Positions 14,894 through 23,291 of a stretch of DNA of 64,000 bases are shown piece after piece. The stretch's first letter is position 1. Each line of letters starts with the position of its first letter. Under the pieces are notes generated by a model. That model did no database searches and was not told where the DNA came from. It saw only the letters and a list, made by a program, of their open reading frames with translations. This DNA is from AC-51 sp046716145 (GTDB lineage: Bacteria; Actinomycetota; UBA4738; HRBIN12), in the NCBI GenBank assembly GCA_046716145.1, contig JBKJXU010000097.1:12323-76322 (forward strand), read 5' to 3'. A program made the position numbers and the translations under genes.

Positions 14894-16117
14894 CTACGCC
14901 ACGTTGTACCAATACCGGTGGGGCGTGCCCGGGGTGGACGTCATGGCGATCAGCCCCGTCGAAGCGCTCACCGTCTGTTTGGTCGACGTGGGGTTCGACA
15001 GCGTGTACACGTCGTCGGTGGTCCAGGGAATCGGGGCCTCGAACACCGGTGCGGACGCCGTGGCATGCCAGACGTAGGTGTCTCCTCCTAAGACGTTGGC
15101 GAACACGTGCACCTCATCCGCCAGGGGATCCACCACCACGATGGGGCGTGTGAAGTTGGATGTGACATCGCTCACCTGCACGGGCGACCAACCGGTCGAC
15201 GTGCGTCGCAGGAGCATGACCAAAGGATCTGCCGGACTGGGCACCAGCGCGTCGTTCAGACTCGTCTTGACCGTGGCGTAGAGGGTGTCGCCGACCGCCT
15301 TGATGTTCAGGTGATCATCGGCGCAGGCGGTCGACGCCGTGACCGGGCATCCGGTGGCAGCTCCGAACGCCTCCTCGATCGTGAAGCTGGTACGGGACCT
15401 AGGAGCGGTGTCGTCCCGCGAGGCGAACAGGAAGCGTTGCGAAGCCTGATCCGACCACAGGACACCGATCCGCCCGGGGCCGTAGGCGACGACGGCGGCG
15501 ATGTCGTCGCTCGTAACCCCCGTGTCGGACACCCGGCGGAACGTGAACGCCGACCCCCCGACCGACAGGTAGCCCGCCTTGATGGCCGCGGACTGCTCGA
15601 AGGCGACCCAGATCCGCCCCGTCGAGTCCTTGGCCACGGTGATCGTTTCGACGTTGGCGGTCGTGATCGCGGTCGGCGTCCCTTGCGCCGTCCAACCACC
15701 GGAACCGTCGTACGAGAGCCGGTGAAGGAGGCTCACGCGCGGGTTGGTCTCGGTCCCGGGCTTGTTGTCACGCAGGGACACCAGCAACTCGCTCGCGTCG
15801 GCATCGTAGGAAGCGTCGGCCTTGGCCCAGGGGTCGCTCTCGGGGAGCAGCAGCACCGGGGTCCATCCGGTCGGGTCGAGCCGGAAGAGGTAGACACCCG
15901 GGGTCACGTCCTTGGCCAAACCCAAGGCGGCCCACCAGATGCCGTCGGGGGTGTAGAAGAGCTTGCTCTCGGGCTTCTGGCCGGTCGCTTCAGCCCCTCG
16001 GCTGCTGACGGCGGAGCCTCGGAAGGGGCCCGGGATCCCCACCGTGTCCGCCGCGCTCGCCGGAAGCGCGATCGCGATGACCGCGAACGTGGTGAGGGCG
16101 ATGAGGGTTCTGCGCAT
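14894..16117 (-). CDS. Exported protein, possible beta-propeller
   Basis: The open frame extends further upstream, but the sequence MRRTLIALTTFAVIAIALPA at 16117 begins a clean signal peptide ending near SAADT, so that ATG is the likely start (407 residues). The mature part has repeated units of about 45-50 residues with patterns such as YTPDGIWWAALG, YDADASELLVSLRD and DSTGRIWVAFE. This suggests a sialidase-like or other beta-propeller, but no catalytic residues are recognised. It lies upstream of groES on the same strand and is divergent from the polysaccharide genes. Confidence 0.6.
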   Translation of the reverse strand: MRRTLIALTTFAVIAIALPASAADTVGIPGPFRGSAVSSRGAEATGQKPESKLFYTPDGIWWAALGLAKDVTPGVYLFRLDPTGWTPVLLLPESDPWAKADASYDADASELLVSLRDNKPGTETNPRVSLLHRLSYDGSGGWTAQGTPTAITTANVETITVAKDSTGRIWVAFEQSAAIKAGYLSVGGSAFTFRRVSDTGVTSDDIAAVVAYGPGRIGVLWSDQASQRFLFASRDDTAPRSRTSFTIEEAFGAATGCPVTASTACADDHLNIKAVGDTLYATVKTSLNDALVPSPADPLVMLLRRTSTGWSPVQVSDVTSNFTRPIVVVDPLADEVHVFANVLGGDTYVWHATASAPVFEAPIPWTTDDVYTLSNPTSTKQTVSASTGLIAMTSTPGTPHRYWYNVA

Positions 16118-16250
16118 GGCTTGAGGTCGGCGTCGGCCGCTACTTGAGAGTGCCTGAGGGCGCGCGGGAACGTCAATGGGACGAAGGTCTCGCCACCGGG
16201 GGAGCCGAAGGGCCGCCACGGCGATGGTGTCCCGTTGTTAGTTTGCCCGC

Positions 16251-17309
16251 ATGCTGAGGGACCGGGCGATGCTGGTGGAGGGTGGCATCGGGCACCAGTC
16301 CGCACGCGTGACGGTGGCAACGGCTCGGTTGTTGCACGCCGCCGGGGTCCACGTCGAGGTCCTGAGCTGGAACCCGTTTACGCTCGCCGGATCCACGCGC
16401 GCCGTCTCGCGGGTCGTGCGCGTGCCCGACGCGGAGCGCGCCGCCGAGAGCTTCGCGGATGTGAGCGGGGACCGCCTGGTCCTGCCGACGAGCGATGCGG
16501 CCGCGCTCGGGCTCTCGCTCCCTGGGTCGGGCCTGGTGGACAAGCGGGCGTTGTACGCGTACGCCCGCGAGCGAGGGGTGCCCGTCCCGGCGACGGATGT
16601 CTTCCCCGACGCGGAGAGCCTTCGAGACGCCGCCGCGTCTCTCGCGTACCCGGTGATCCTCAAGCCTGCGATCGGCAAACCGGTGATCCGAGCACGGTCG
16701 GCTACCGACGTGGAACCGTTCCTGCGGCGCGTGCAGCCGTCGACCGCGATCCTGGTGCAGACCGTCTTGCAGGGTCGCGTGCGCGCGGTCGCCGGGGTGG
16801 CCCGCGCGGGTGCCCTGGTCGGCGTCGTGCACCAGGTCGCGATCCGGGGCTGGCCCTCGACGAGCGGCACGACGACAGCCGCCGTGACCTCGGCTCCCGA
16901 CCTCGCCCTCGAGGCGCACACGGTTGCGCTCGTCTCCGATCACGACGGGATCTTCCACGCCCAGTTCCTGGGCGGGAACGTGCTCGACCTCAACCTTCGG
17001 CCCTACGGCAGTATCGCGTTGGCTGCGGCCGCGGGCGTCAACCTGCCCGCGCTCTGCGCGGCCCTGGAGGCACCCGGGGCCGACGAGCCGATCAGAGCCC
17101 GCTCCGGGGTTCGCTACCGATGGATCGAGGCGGACATCCGGTTGGCGGTGGCGCGGATCCGCCGATCCCCCGGACGGACACTCTCGATCGCCTGGGAGCA
17201 TCGGCCTCGATCGGGCACCGCGCACGGGGACGCCTCCACGGTCCGCGACCTCGGCCCCGCGTTCGGCCGGCTCCGCCTGGGGCGCGCCGTATCCCGAGGG
17301 CAGCTGTGA
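16251..17309 (+). CDS. ATP-grasp family protein 1
   Basis: A 352-residue ATP-grasp enzyme. Family members join a carboxylate to an amine or thiol through an acylphosphate. It shows LVDKRALYAYARERGVPVPAT before the ATP site, YPVILKPAIGKPV with the ATP-binding lysine, and DLNLRPYGS, corresponding to the metal-binding D/E-x-N-x-R motif. A second in-frame ATG at 16269 is preceded by GAGGG and may be the true start. It is coupled by GTGA to a GT4 glycosyltransferase, so it may attach an amino acid or similar group to the polysaccharide. Substrate unknown. Confidence 0.7.
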   Translation: MLRDRAMLVEGGIGHQSARVTVATARLLHAAGVHVEVLSWNPFTLAGSTRAVSRVVRVPDAERAAESFADVSGDRLVLPTSDAAALGLSLPGSGLVDKRALYAYARERGVPVPATDVFPDAESLRDAAASLAYPVILKPAIGKPVIRARSATDVEPFLRRVQPSTAILVQTVLQGRVRAVAGVARAGALVGVVHQVAIRGWPSTSGTTTAAVTSAPDLALEAHTVALVSDHDGIFHAQFLGGNVLDLNLRPYGSIALAAAAGVNLPALCAALEAPGADEPIRARSGVRYRWIEADIRLAVARIRRSPGRTLSIAWEHRPRSGTAHGDASTVRDLGPAFGRLRLGRAVSRGQL

Positions 17310-18424
17310 CCCCGCGCGCCACGCACGGGCGCGACGGCGTGTTGGTGGTCGGCCAGGGGCCGCCGGCTCGCGGGGGGATCCCTTCCTTCATCACCATGCT
17401 CCTCGATGACCCCGTGCTCGCCCACCGCGCCCGGCTCACCGCGCTCAACACCTCCCGGGCGCCGGCCCGACCGGGAGCAGCGACGCCCGCGAACGCCTGG
17501 TCGACCCTCCGCGACCTCGTACGCGTGTTCACCGCTGGGCGACGGGTGCGCATCGTCCACCTGCACGTGGCGCCTGCGCCCCTGCTACCGCTGATGCGAG
17601 CGTCAGCGCTGGCCATCGCCGGGCGGATCTCGGGCGCGAAGGTGATCGTGCACGCGCACAGCGGTCGGATGCACATCGCCGCCGCCTCGAGCCGCACCTA
17701 CCGGGCCGGTCTCCGCTGGCTCGTTCGCATCGCGCATCGGATCGTGGTCGTGTCGAGCGACGGCGCCGACGTGTTGCGACGAGCGGGCGGCGAGCCGATC
17801 ATGCTCCCGAACGCCGTCGACATCGGGCCGTCGGACCCCCCGTCGCGACCCGGGTCGCGGATCGTGGTCTTCGTGGGCACGGTGTGCGAGCGCAAAGGCC
17901 TGGATGACCTGCGGCTGGCCCTCGTCTCGCTCCGCGACGCAGGCGAGGAGGCGGCCGTGCCCGCGGGGGTCATCATCGTGGGTGACGGCCAGCAAGAGGG
18001 TCCGGGAGCATTCGATCGGGTCCGTGCCGCCTACGCGGCGAGCGGGCTGCTCGACCTGGTCCGCTTCACCGGGGCGCTTCCTCCCGCAGGCGTCCGCTCC
18101 GAGCTGACGCGAGCGAGCGTGTTCTGCCTGCCCTCGCACTGGGAAGGTTCGCCCATCTCGATGCTCGAGGCGATGGCGGCCGGATGCGCGATCATCGCGA
18201 CGCGTGTGGGTGAGATCTCATCCGTGCTGGAGGAGGCGGGGATCGTCATCGAACCTCGTGACCCGGCCGCGCTCGCGGGAGCGATCGGCGGTCTCATGGC
18301 CGAACCCGCACGGAGAGCGGCACTCGGAGCGCATGCCCGGGAGCGCGTGGTGAGGAACTTCTCGCTCGACACGATGCGGGAGCGGCTGCTCGCGATCTAC
18401 GCGGGCCTCGGTTACTCCAGGTAG
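17306..18424 (+). CDS. Glycosyltransferase family 4
   Basis: A 372-residue GT-B fold retaining glycosyltransferase. The N-terminal domain has GPPARGGIPSFITML and the C-terminal nucleotide-sugar site shows VFVGTVCERKGLDDL and PSHWEGSPISMLEAMAAG, with the E-x7-E motif of the family. The frame is open far upstream, but GTG at 17306, overlapping the preceding stop as GTGA, is the natural start. The 3' end overlaps the convergent phosphodiesterase gene by 13 bases. It acts in the cytoplasm on lipid-linked glycan precursors; donor and acceptor are unknown. Confidence 0.88.
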   Translation: MTPRATHGRDGVLVVGQGPPARGGIPSFITMLLDDPVLAHRARLTALNTSRAPARPGAATPANAWSTLRDLVRVFTAGRRVRIVHLHVAPAPLLPLMRASALAIAGRISGAKVIVHAHSGRMHIAAASSRTYRAGLRWLVRIAHRIVVVSSDGADVLRRAGGEPIMLPNAVDIGPSDPPSRPGSRIVVFVGTVCERKGLDDLRLALVSLRDAGEEAAVPAGVIIVGDGQQEGPGAFDRVRAAYAASGLLDLVRFTGALPPAGVRSELTRASVFCLPSHWEGSPISMLEAMAAGCAIIATRVGEISSVLEEAGIVIEPRDPAALAGAIGGLMAEPARRAALGAHARERVVRNFSLDTMRERLLAIYAGLGYSR

Positions 18425-20049
18425 CCCAGACCTCGCAACGACTCTTCGATCTGCCGCTCGTCCTCTTCGGTGAAGGGGTAGACCGCGGGGTCGTCGCCCC
18501 CGTCGCCGCGCGCTTCGGCACCCGGCGCGACGTTCCGTTCGGCGCCCGTGGCCGCACGCGACACGATCTCTTCGGCCACGCGGCCGTCGAGCCCGTCGGG
18601 GACGCCGAGCCCCGCAACGCGGAACGCCGTCGGCAGGACGTCCACCACCCGCAGCGATCGCGGGATCGGCCCCGGCACGAAGGACGGACCGGCGCCGATG
18701 AACACCCCGTCCTGATGGTGATAACCCCACGGCCGATCGCGATGGTCGGTGAGCGGGGACGTCGCGGCGAGCGTGTCGGACAGTTCGTATCGCTGATCAC
18801 GACAGATCGGGAACAGGTGCGGAGCCCGGGACGCGAACGGTCCGACGGCCGCTTTGTGGCGTGGGATCACGCGATCGACCACGGGGTCGCCGTCGGCCGG
18901 GTCGACGAGACCGAGGAGCCGTTCGGTGATCTCCGCGGTGACCTCCTCGGTGCGCCCGGCGTCGAGCACCCCGTGCGGCAACGCAGGACCGCGCTCGTTC
19001 ACATGGATCCCCTGTTCGGCCACCTGCGATGCGAACGCCTCGGTGCTGTCCCAGTCCAGTCCTCGGTTGATGCGGTTCTTCGCCTTCAGCAACAGACCCC
19101 GAGGCAACAGGCGGCGTGCCGCCGCTTGGATCGGGCCGGCGACCACCCCGGCGCGCGTGATCCTGCTCACGGCCGGGAGCCGCAGGTACCCCCACTCGTG
19201 CAGCAAGAGGTTGACATTGAGCGTCTTCTCCCACGGCCCCGCCCCGTGATCGGAGACGATGAGGACATCGCCTTCGGGACCGGCCCACGCGACGAGATCC
19301 GCGATCGCGAGGTCGAGCTCGGCGAAGTATGCCCACGCGCGCTCGCGCATCCGCGGCGCCTCCGGCCGTGCGTACCAGTCCGAGCACTCCACCAGGTACT
19401 GGTAGTGCAGGTGCTGCAGGCGGTCGGTCCCTTCGAACACCGCGAAGACCATGTCGACGTCACGCCGTTCGAGCAGCGCCCCCAGAACCGCCCTGCGCTT
19501 GATCTGGATCGCGGTGACCTCGTCGATCGCGGAGGGACGCGTCCAGTCGTTCTCATACGACACGACCGTGTCGATCGGGTAGGACCCGCCGGTCACCTCG
19601 CGGATCACGTCGGCCACCTCCGGGTCGGAGGCGAACCCATCGACATCCGGAGAGGTCCAACCGGCCGCCAGGCCGCCGGACACGAGGAACCCCCGCACAC
19701 CGGGAGCGGGTGGGTAGGTCATCGGCACGTTGTAGACGCCGATCGAGACGTCGCGTGCTTCGGTGAACCGCCAGATCGGGGTCGACGCGATCGTCCCCGC
19801 ATGCGCGATCTTCGCCGGCTCCTGCGGAGTGGTGGCGAGGAAGCCGTAGACGTTGTGCCGGCCGGGGTTGACCCCGGTGATCATCGAGACCCAGGCGGGC
19901 GGCGTGTACGCAGGGGTCGTCGAGGTCAGCGTGCCGTGTGCGCCGCGGTCTCGGAGCGCGGCCAGGGCCGGCATCACGCCCGCAGCGAACAACGGGTCGA
20001 GCAGCCGGGAAGTCGCGCCGTCGAGCCCGATGATCGCCGTTTTGCCCAC
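18412..20049 (-). CDS. Alkaline-phosphatase superfamily phosphodiesterase, paralogue 2
   Basis: A 545-residue enzyme starting at GTG 20049, with GGGAGG a few bases upstream; the longer open frame is spurious because it runs through the wzz-like gene. Metal-site residues are Asp10 in IIGLDGA, nucleophile candidate Thr49 in PAYTPPAW, FEGTDRLQHLHY, VSDHGAG and GYHHQDG. It ends with EESLRGLGYLE, a C-terminal tag almost identical to paralogue 3. No signal peptide is seen, so a cytoplasmic role on nucleotide-linked or lipid-linked intermediates is likely. Its position inside the polysaccharide locus suggests it processes a precursor or a by-product of sulfation. Confidence 0.82.
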   Translation of the reverse strand: MGKTAIIGLDGATSRLLDPLFAAGVMPALAALRDRGAHGTLTSTTPAYTPPAWVSMITGVNPGRHNVYGFLATTPQEPAKIAHAGTIASTPIWRFTEARDVSIGVYNVPMTYPPAPGVRGFLVSGGLAAGWTSPDVDGFASDPEVADVIREVTGGSYPIDTVVSYENDWTRPSAIDEVTAIQIKRRAVLGALLERRDVDMVFAVFEGTDRLQHLHYQYLVECSDWYARPEAPRMRERAWAYFAELDLAIADLVAWAGPEGDVLIVSDHGAGPWEKTLNVNLLLHEWGYLRLPAVSRITRAGVVAGPIQAAARRLLPRGLLLKAKNRINRGLDWDSTEAFASQVAEQGIHVNERGPALPHGVLDAGRTEEVTAEITERLLGLVDPADGDPVVDRVIPRHKAAVGPFASRAPHLFPICRDQRYELSDTLAATSPLTDHRDRPWGYHHQDGVFIGAGPSFVPGPIPRSLRVVDVLPTAFRVAGLGVPDGLDGRVAEEIVSRAATGAERNVAPGAEARGDGGDDPAVYPFTEEDERQIEESLRGLGYLE

Positions 20050-20186
20050 CGTCGCCTCCCGACGTACGCTCGCGTGCGTCACAGCAGGATACGGGCAGGC
20101 AGGCGTGCGCCCACCCGGCCGATGGAGGGGACGAGGAGGGACCGGTCGGCCGATGCGTCCGGACCTTTCGACCGGGTACCGTGTCG

Positions 20187-20202
20187 TCCCCCGAACGGGG
20201 GA
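20187..20202 (+). other. Short perfect hairpin in the divergent promoter region
   Basis: TCCCCC (20187-20192) and GGGGGA (20197-20202) form a 6-bp stem with a GAAC loop, 55 bases ahead of the wzz-like start. It lies in the 207-base gap between the phosphodiesterase and the wzz-like gene. It could be a leader structure; no clear promoter boxes were recognised in the gap. Confidence 0.3.
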
Positions 20203-20256
20203 TCGGTCTCGGATCGATGAGTCGCGCGCTCGTGGCACGGTCGGAGGGACCAGCGC

Positions 20257-21237
20257 ATGATGGACAAGATCCTCGAGATCATCGAACGGCGATGGACGCT
20301 CGCGGTGTTGACCGGCGCCCTCATCGGCTCGTCGATCGGCTTGCTCGGAACCATCACGGCGCCCGATGTCTACGTCGCTCGCTCGCTCGTCGTCCTCACC
20401 AACGCGAGCATCCCGCCCGAAGAGTTCGCCGGGGTAGCTGGGGCGATGTTCCCGACCGATGCGGTCCTGCGTCCCGTCATCCGCCAGCTCGGGTTGGATC
20501 GAACGCCCAGCCAGTTGATCGCGGACGGGTCCGTGTCGTTGGAACCCCAGCCCGGCGGCCTGGCCGTGAACGTCGTCGCCCGGACGAACGGACCGGACCT
20601 CGCCGTCGCTATCGCGAACGCGACGGCAGCCCAACTCGCCGACGTGAGCCAGATCAATGGGATCGGTGAGCTCGCCGAGTTCCCCGCGGAGGGCCCAGCC
20701 GGGGTCCAGGCCGACTCGCCGCTGCGCGGGATCGCCCTGGGTGCTCTCATCGGCGCGGTGATCGCGGCGCTCGATGTGGCGATCGTCTTCCTGTTCCGGC
20801 GCAGGAGCCTCGGCTCCGACGGGAGGTTCCGGTTCGACGCGATGGTGCGCGCGAGCGTGACGGCCGCCACCGAGGAGACAACGTCTCCGACGGTGAGCGC
20901 CGCGTATCCGCTGGGGGCCCTGCTCGGCATGCTCGGTGAAGAGGCGGGCGGGCATGAGGTGGTCGCCGTGGTCCTGGACGGTGGGCGCGACCTGTGGGCC
21001 TCGCTCGCGGCAGCCGACGAGCTCAGGCGTCTCGCGGAAGGTCGCCGCTCGGGCGGCTTCCGCGTGCTCTCCCCCGGCGAGGAGCCATCCGACGAAGACA
21101 CCGCGGGCCCTGTGCTCGTGATCGCGGCCGACCACACGCCGGCCTCGCGGCTACGTGACCTCCGCCGCCGGCTCCGCGACAGCAACGGTGACGCGACCAC
21201 GGCCCTGCTCTTGGTCCGCGCATTCGACGGAGGCTGA
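20257..21237 (+). CDS. Wzz/chain-length-determinant-like membrane protein 1
   Basis: A 326-residue protein with a transmembrane helix near the N-terminus (residues 15-33) and another at about 157-178 (LRGIALGALIGAVIAALDVAIVFLF), enclosing a periplasmic-type domain. This is the Wzz/CapA topology that controls polysaccharide length. The cytoplasmic C-terminus (about 140 residues) does not show Walker A or B motifs or a Tyr cluster, so it is not an active tyrosine kinase. GGAGGG precedes the ATG. It starts a plus-strand operon running to the first sulfotransferase. Confidence 0.65.
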   Translation: MMDKILEIIERRWTLAVLTGALIGSSIGLLGTITAPDVYVARSLVVLTNASIPPEEFAGVAGAMFPTDAVLRPVIRQLGLDRTPSQLIADGSVSLEPQPGGLAVNVVARTNGPDLAVAIANATAAQLADVSQINGIGELAEFPAEGPAGVQADSPLRGIALGALIGAVIAALDVAIVFLFRRRSLGSDGRFRFDAMVRASVTAATEETTSPTVSAAYPLGALLGMLGEEAGGHEVVAVVLDGGRDLWASLAAADELRRLAEGRRSGGFRVLSPGEEPSDEDTAGPVLVIAADHTPASRLRDLRRRLRDSNGDATTALLLVRAFDGG

Positions 21238-21241
21238 AGCC

Positions 21242-22138
21242 GTGCGGGATGCGAGCGCCGATGACGGCCTGCTCGTCGACTGGCTCGCCCACTACGCGGC
21301 ACTCATGCTCGTCATCATCGTCGTGATCACGGCGGGGGCTACGGCCTGGGCGGCGTTCGTCCTGCCGAGCCGCGAGATGTGGACCATCGTCGTGGACTCG
21401 ACCCAAGACGTGCCGGCACGCGAGCTCGGCGTGGTCGGCGAGGCCCTCTTCCAGGCGGAGGACACCTCGACCGAGGCGATGGCGGCGCTCGGCTTGACCG
21501 GTGAGCCCGAGCAGCTCTATCGCTTCGTCCAGCTCCGAGCCGTCCCCGAGTCACGTCTCCTGATCGTCGTCGCACGGACCGATGACCTCTACACCGCGTC
21601 GAGCGCCACCGACGCGATGGCACAGGCGCTCGTGCACGCGTTCGAGCGGGCCGGCTATACGGGGATGCGGGTCTTGGGGGCGCCGCAGCCGGCTCCCGTC
21701 GCCTCGGGCCTCTCGGTCGGTGTCGTGGCGCTCGCGGCCGTGGTGATGGGGATCGTCCTGGCGCTCGGGGTCGCGATCGTCGCCTACCGATCGCGCCGGC
21801 CGGTCCTCACGATGCAACGTGCCGCCGCGCTCGTCGATCCGCTCACCGTCGCGTCGATCCCGGGAAGCGCCCGAGCGCTGGGCTCGCTCCGGCGGCGCCC
21901 GCCGAGGATCTCGAGGGGGTCGCTCCGGCTCGCAGCGCCGTTCGGTGACGACACGAGGCTGCAGGCCCCCGGTTTCTCCGAGCGGGATCGGCGAAAGCTC
22001 GCGCGCTCGCTCGGGGTACCTGCGCGCAGCGAGGGTCCCCGCGCCGTCATCGCGTGCGACGCTGCCACGCGCGAGCGCGATCTCCGCGCCGTGACCAGCA
22101 CGAACGCGTCCCCGCTCGAGCTGCTATGGATCGCGTGA
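21242..22138 (+). CDS. Wzz/chain-length-determinant-like membrane protein 2
   Basis: A 298-residue protein with the same layout as its neighbour: a helix at about residues 18-38 (ALMLVIIVVITAGATAWAA), an extracytoplasmic domain, and a second helix near 157-181. A short cytoplasmic tail follows, without kinase motifs. I chose GTG 21242, just after the preceding stop, over a longer in-frame start inside the upstream gene, since the sequence before it is poorly conserved-looking. Two different Wzz-like proteins may form a mixed complex or assign two chain lengths. Sequence similarity between the pair is limited to topology. Confidence 0.6.
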   Translation: MRDASADDGLLVDWLAHYAALMLVIIVVITAGATAWAAFVLPSREMWTIVVDSTQDVPARELGVVGEALFQAEDTSTEAMAALGLTGEPEQLYRFVQLRAVPESRLLIVVARTDDLYTASSATDAMAQALVHAFERAGYTGMRVLGAPQPAPVASGLSVGVVALAAVVMGIVLALGVAIVAYRSRRPVLTMQRAAALVDPLTVASIPGSARALGSLRRRPPRISRGSLRLAAPFGDDTRLQAPGFSERDRRKLARSLGVPARSEGPRAVIACDAATRERDLRAVTSTNASPLELLWIA

Positions 22139-22291
22139 GCGGCACGCCCCTTCACCGGCCTGGTCACCGCGGACCAGATCCTGGCAGGATGCGCGGGATC
22201 CCCCCTCACGTTTCGCCCCTTCCCCGCCGATGTTCTTCCATGAGTGGGGACCGTTCCTGGCCACGCTCAGCCGGAGGGACGGAAGGGGTTC

Positions 22292-23269
22292 GTGCGTGTG
22301 ATCGAGGCTCGCCGATCGAGGCGATGGATGGGACTGGGAGTGAGCGCCGCGGTGCTCGCGGTCTCGATGGCGCCCGCTGCGCACGCGGTCTACAGACCGT
22401 TCGTGGATCGGAGCTACTGGAACCGATCGCTGCCGAACGACGCCCCACGCCACCCCGACTCCGCACGAATCATCGACTTCCTGCGAGTCGACAACGACAC
22501 GAACTACATCCGGCTGGCGGGAGCGACGCCGACGGGCGAGTGGGGCATGCCGATCTACTGGCCCAGGCGCGAAGCACCCGTGTACGACGTCGGCCGCAAC
22601 TGCAGCGTCGAGCAACCGCGCGAGTTCAACAACGTCCGCATCCCTCGGGGAGCGCGCCCAGATCCGACGAACGACGCCGCCATGACGATCATCGACAGGA
22701 ACCGCGGGGTGGCCTACGGCCTCCATCACGCCCGCTACGACCGGAAGAACGACCGCTGGACATCCTGCGGCGGGACCGTCTACTACCTCGCATCGAACGG
22801 CTTGCACGGCGACCTTCGCGCATCGGACGAGAAGCGCAATCGCGGTCACCGGGGCGTCCCGCCGACCATCTCGGCCGTGCGCTTCGACGAGGTGCGCGCG
22901 GGCTCGATCGACCACATCCTCAAGATCGCGGTGAACAGGACCGCGTGCCGGCACGTCTTCCCGATGATCGACAGCGAGTGCGGTACGACGAACCGCTACG
23001 CGCCGCCGGAGGGCATACGGATCAGGATCAGGCCGGGGGTCAACCTCGAGAGACTGCATCTGTCGCCGGCCGCGCTCGTCATCGCCCGGGCCCTGAAGCG
23101 GTACGGCGCGATCATCGGGGATCAATCCGGGGGTCCGATCGTCCTCAAGCTGGAGAACACGGTCGCGGAGGGTCGCGGGTTCCTGTGGAAGGGCATCCTC
23201 ACACCGACATCGCTGGAGCGGATCCCGCTCCGCTATCTCGAGGTCTTGGCGCCGGGCTACCGGCCGTAG
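22292..23269 (+). CDS. Exported protein in the polysaccharide operon, unknown function
   Basis: About 325 residues with a signal peptide (WMGLGVSAAVLAVSMAPAAHA) and a mature domain beginning VYRPFVDRSYWN. It contains segments such as GEWGMPIYWP, DAAMTIIDRNRG and RFDEVRAGSIDH and several Cys residues. The repeated Trp/Tyr pattern resembles secreted glycan-binding or glycan-cleaving proteins, but I cannot name a family. The start is GTG 22292 or GTG 22298, both just after GGAAGGGG. It lies between the wzz-like genes and the polymerase gene, so a role in the exported glycan is likely. Confidence 0.6.
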   Translation: MRVIEARRSRRWMGLGVSAAVLAVSMAPAAHAVYRPFVDRSYWNRSLPNDAPRHPDSARIIDFLRVDNDTNYIRLAGATPTGEWGMPIYWPRREAPVYDVGRNCSVEQPREFNNVRIPRGARPDPTNDAAMTIIDRNRGVAYGLHHARYDRKNDRWTSCGGTVYYLASNGLHGDLRASDEKRNRGHRGVPPTISAVRFDEVRAGSIDHILKIAVNRTACRHVFPMIDSECGTTNRYAPPEGIRIRIRPGVNLERLHLSPAALVIARALKRYGAIIGDQSGGPIVLKLENTVAEGRGFLWKGILTPTSLERIPLRYLEVLAPGYRP

Positions 23270-23291
23270 CACCGCACCGAGGGAGGTCCGC

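Noticed and set aside
16235..17305. N-terminal extension of the GT4 ORF
   Set aside because: The region encodes ATP-grasp 1 in another frame; the GTGA overlap at 17306 is the natural start of the glycosyltransferase.
20050..21135. N-terminal extension of phosphodiesterase 2
   Set aside because: It overlaps the wzz-like gene antisense; the GTG with GGGAGG at 20049 begins the conserved domain.
22160..22177. 6-bp hairpin CTGGTC/GACCAG after the second wzz-like gene
   Set aside because: The stem is short with no T tract, and the genes on both sides read the same way, so termination is not supported.
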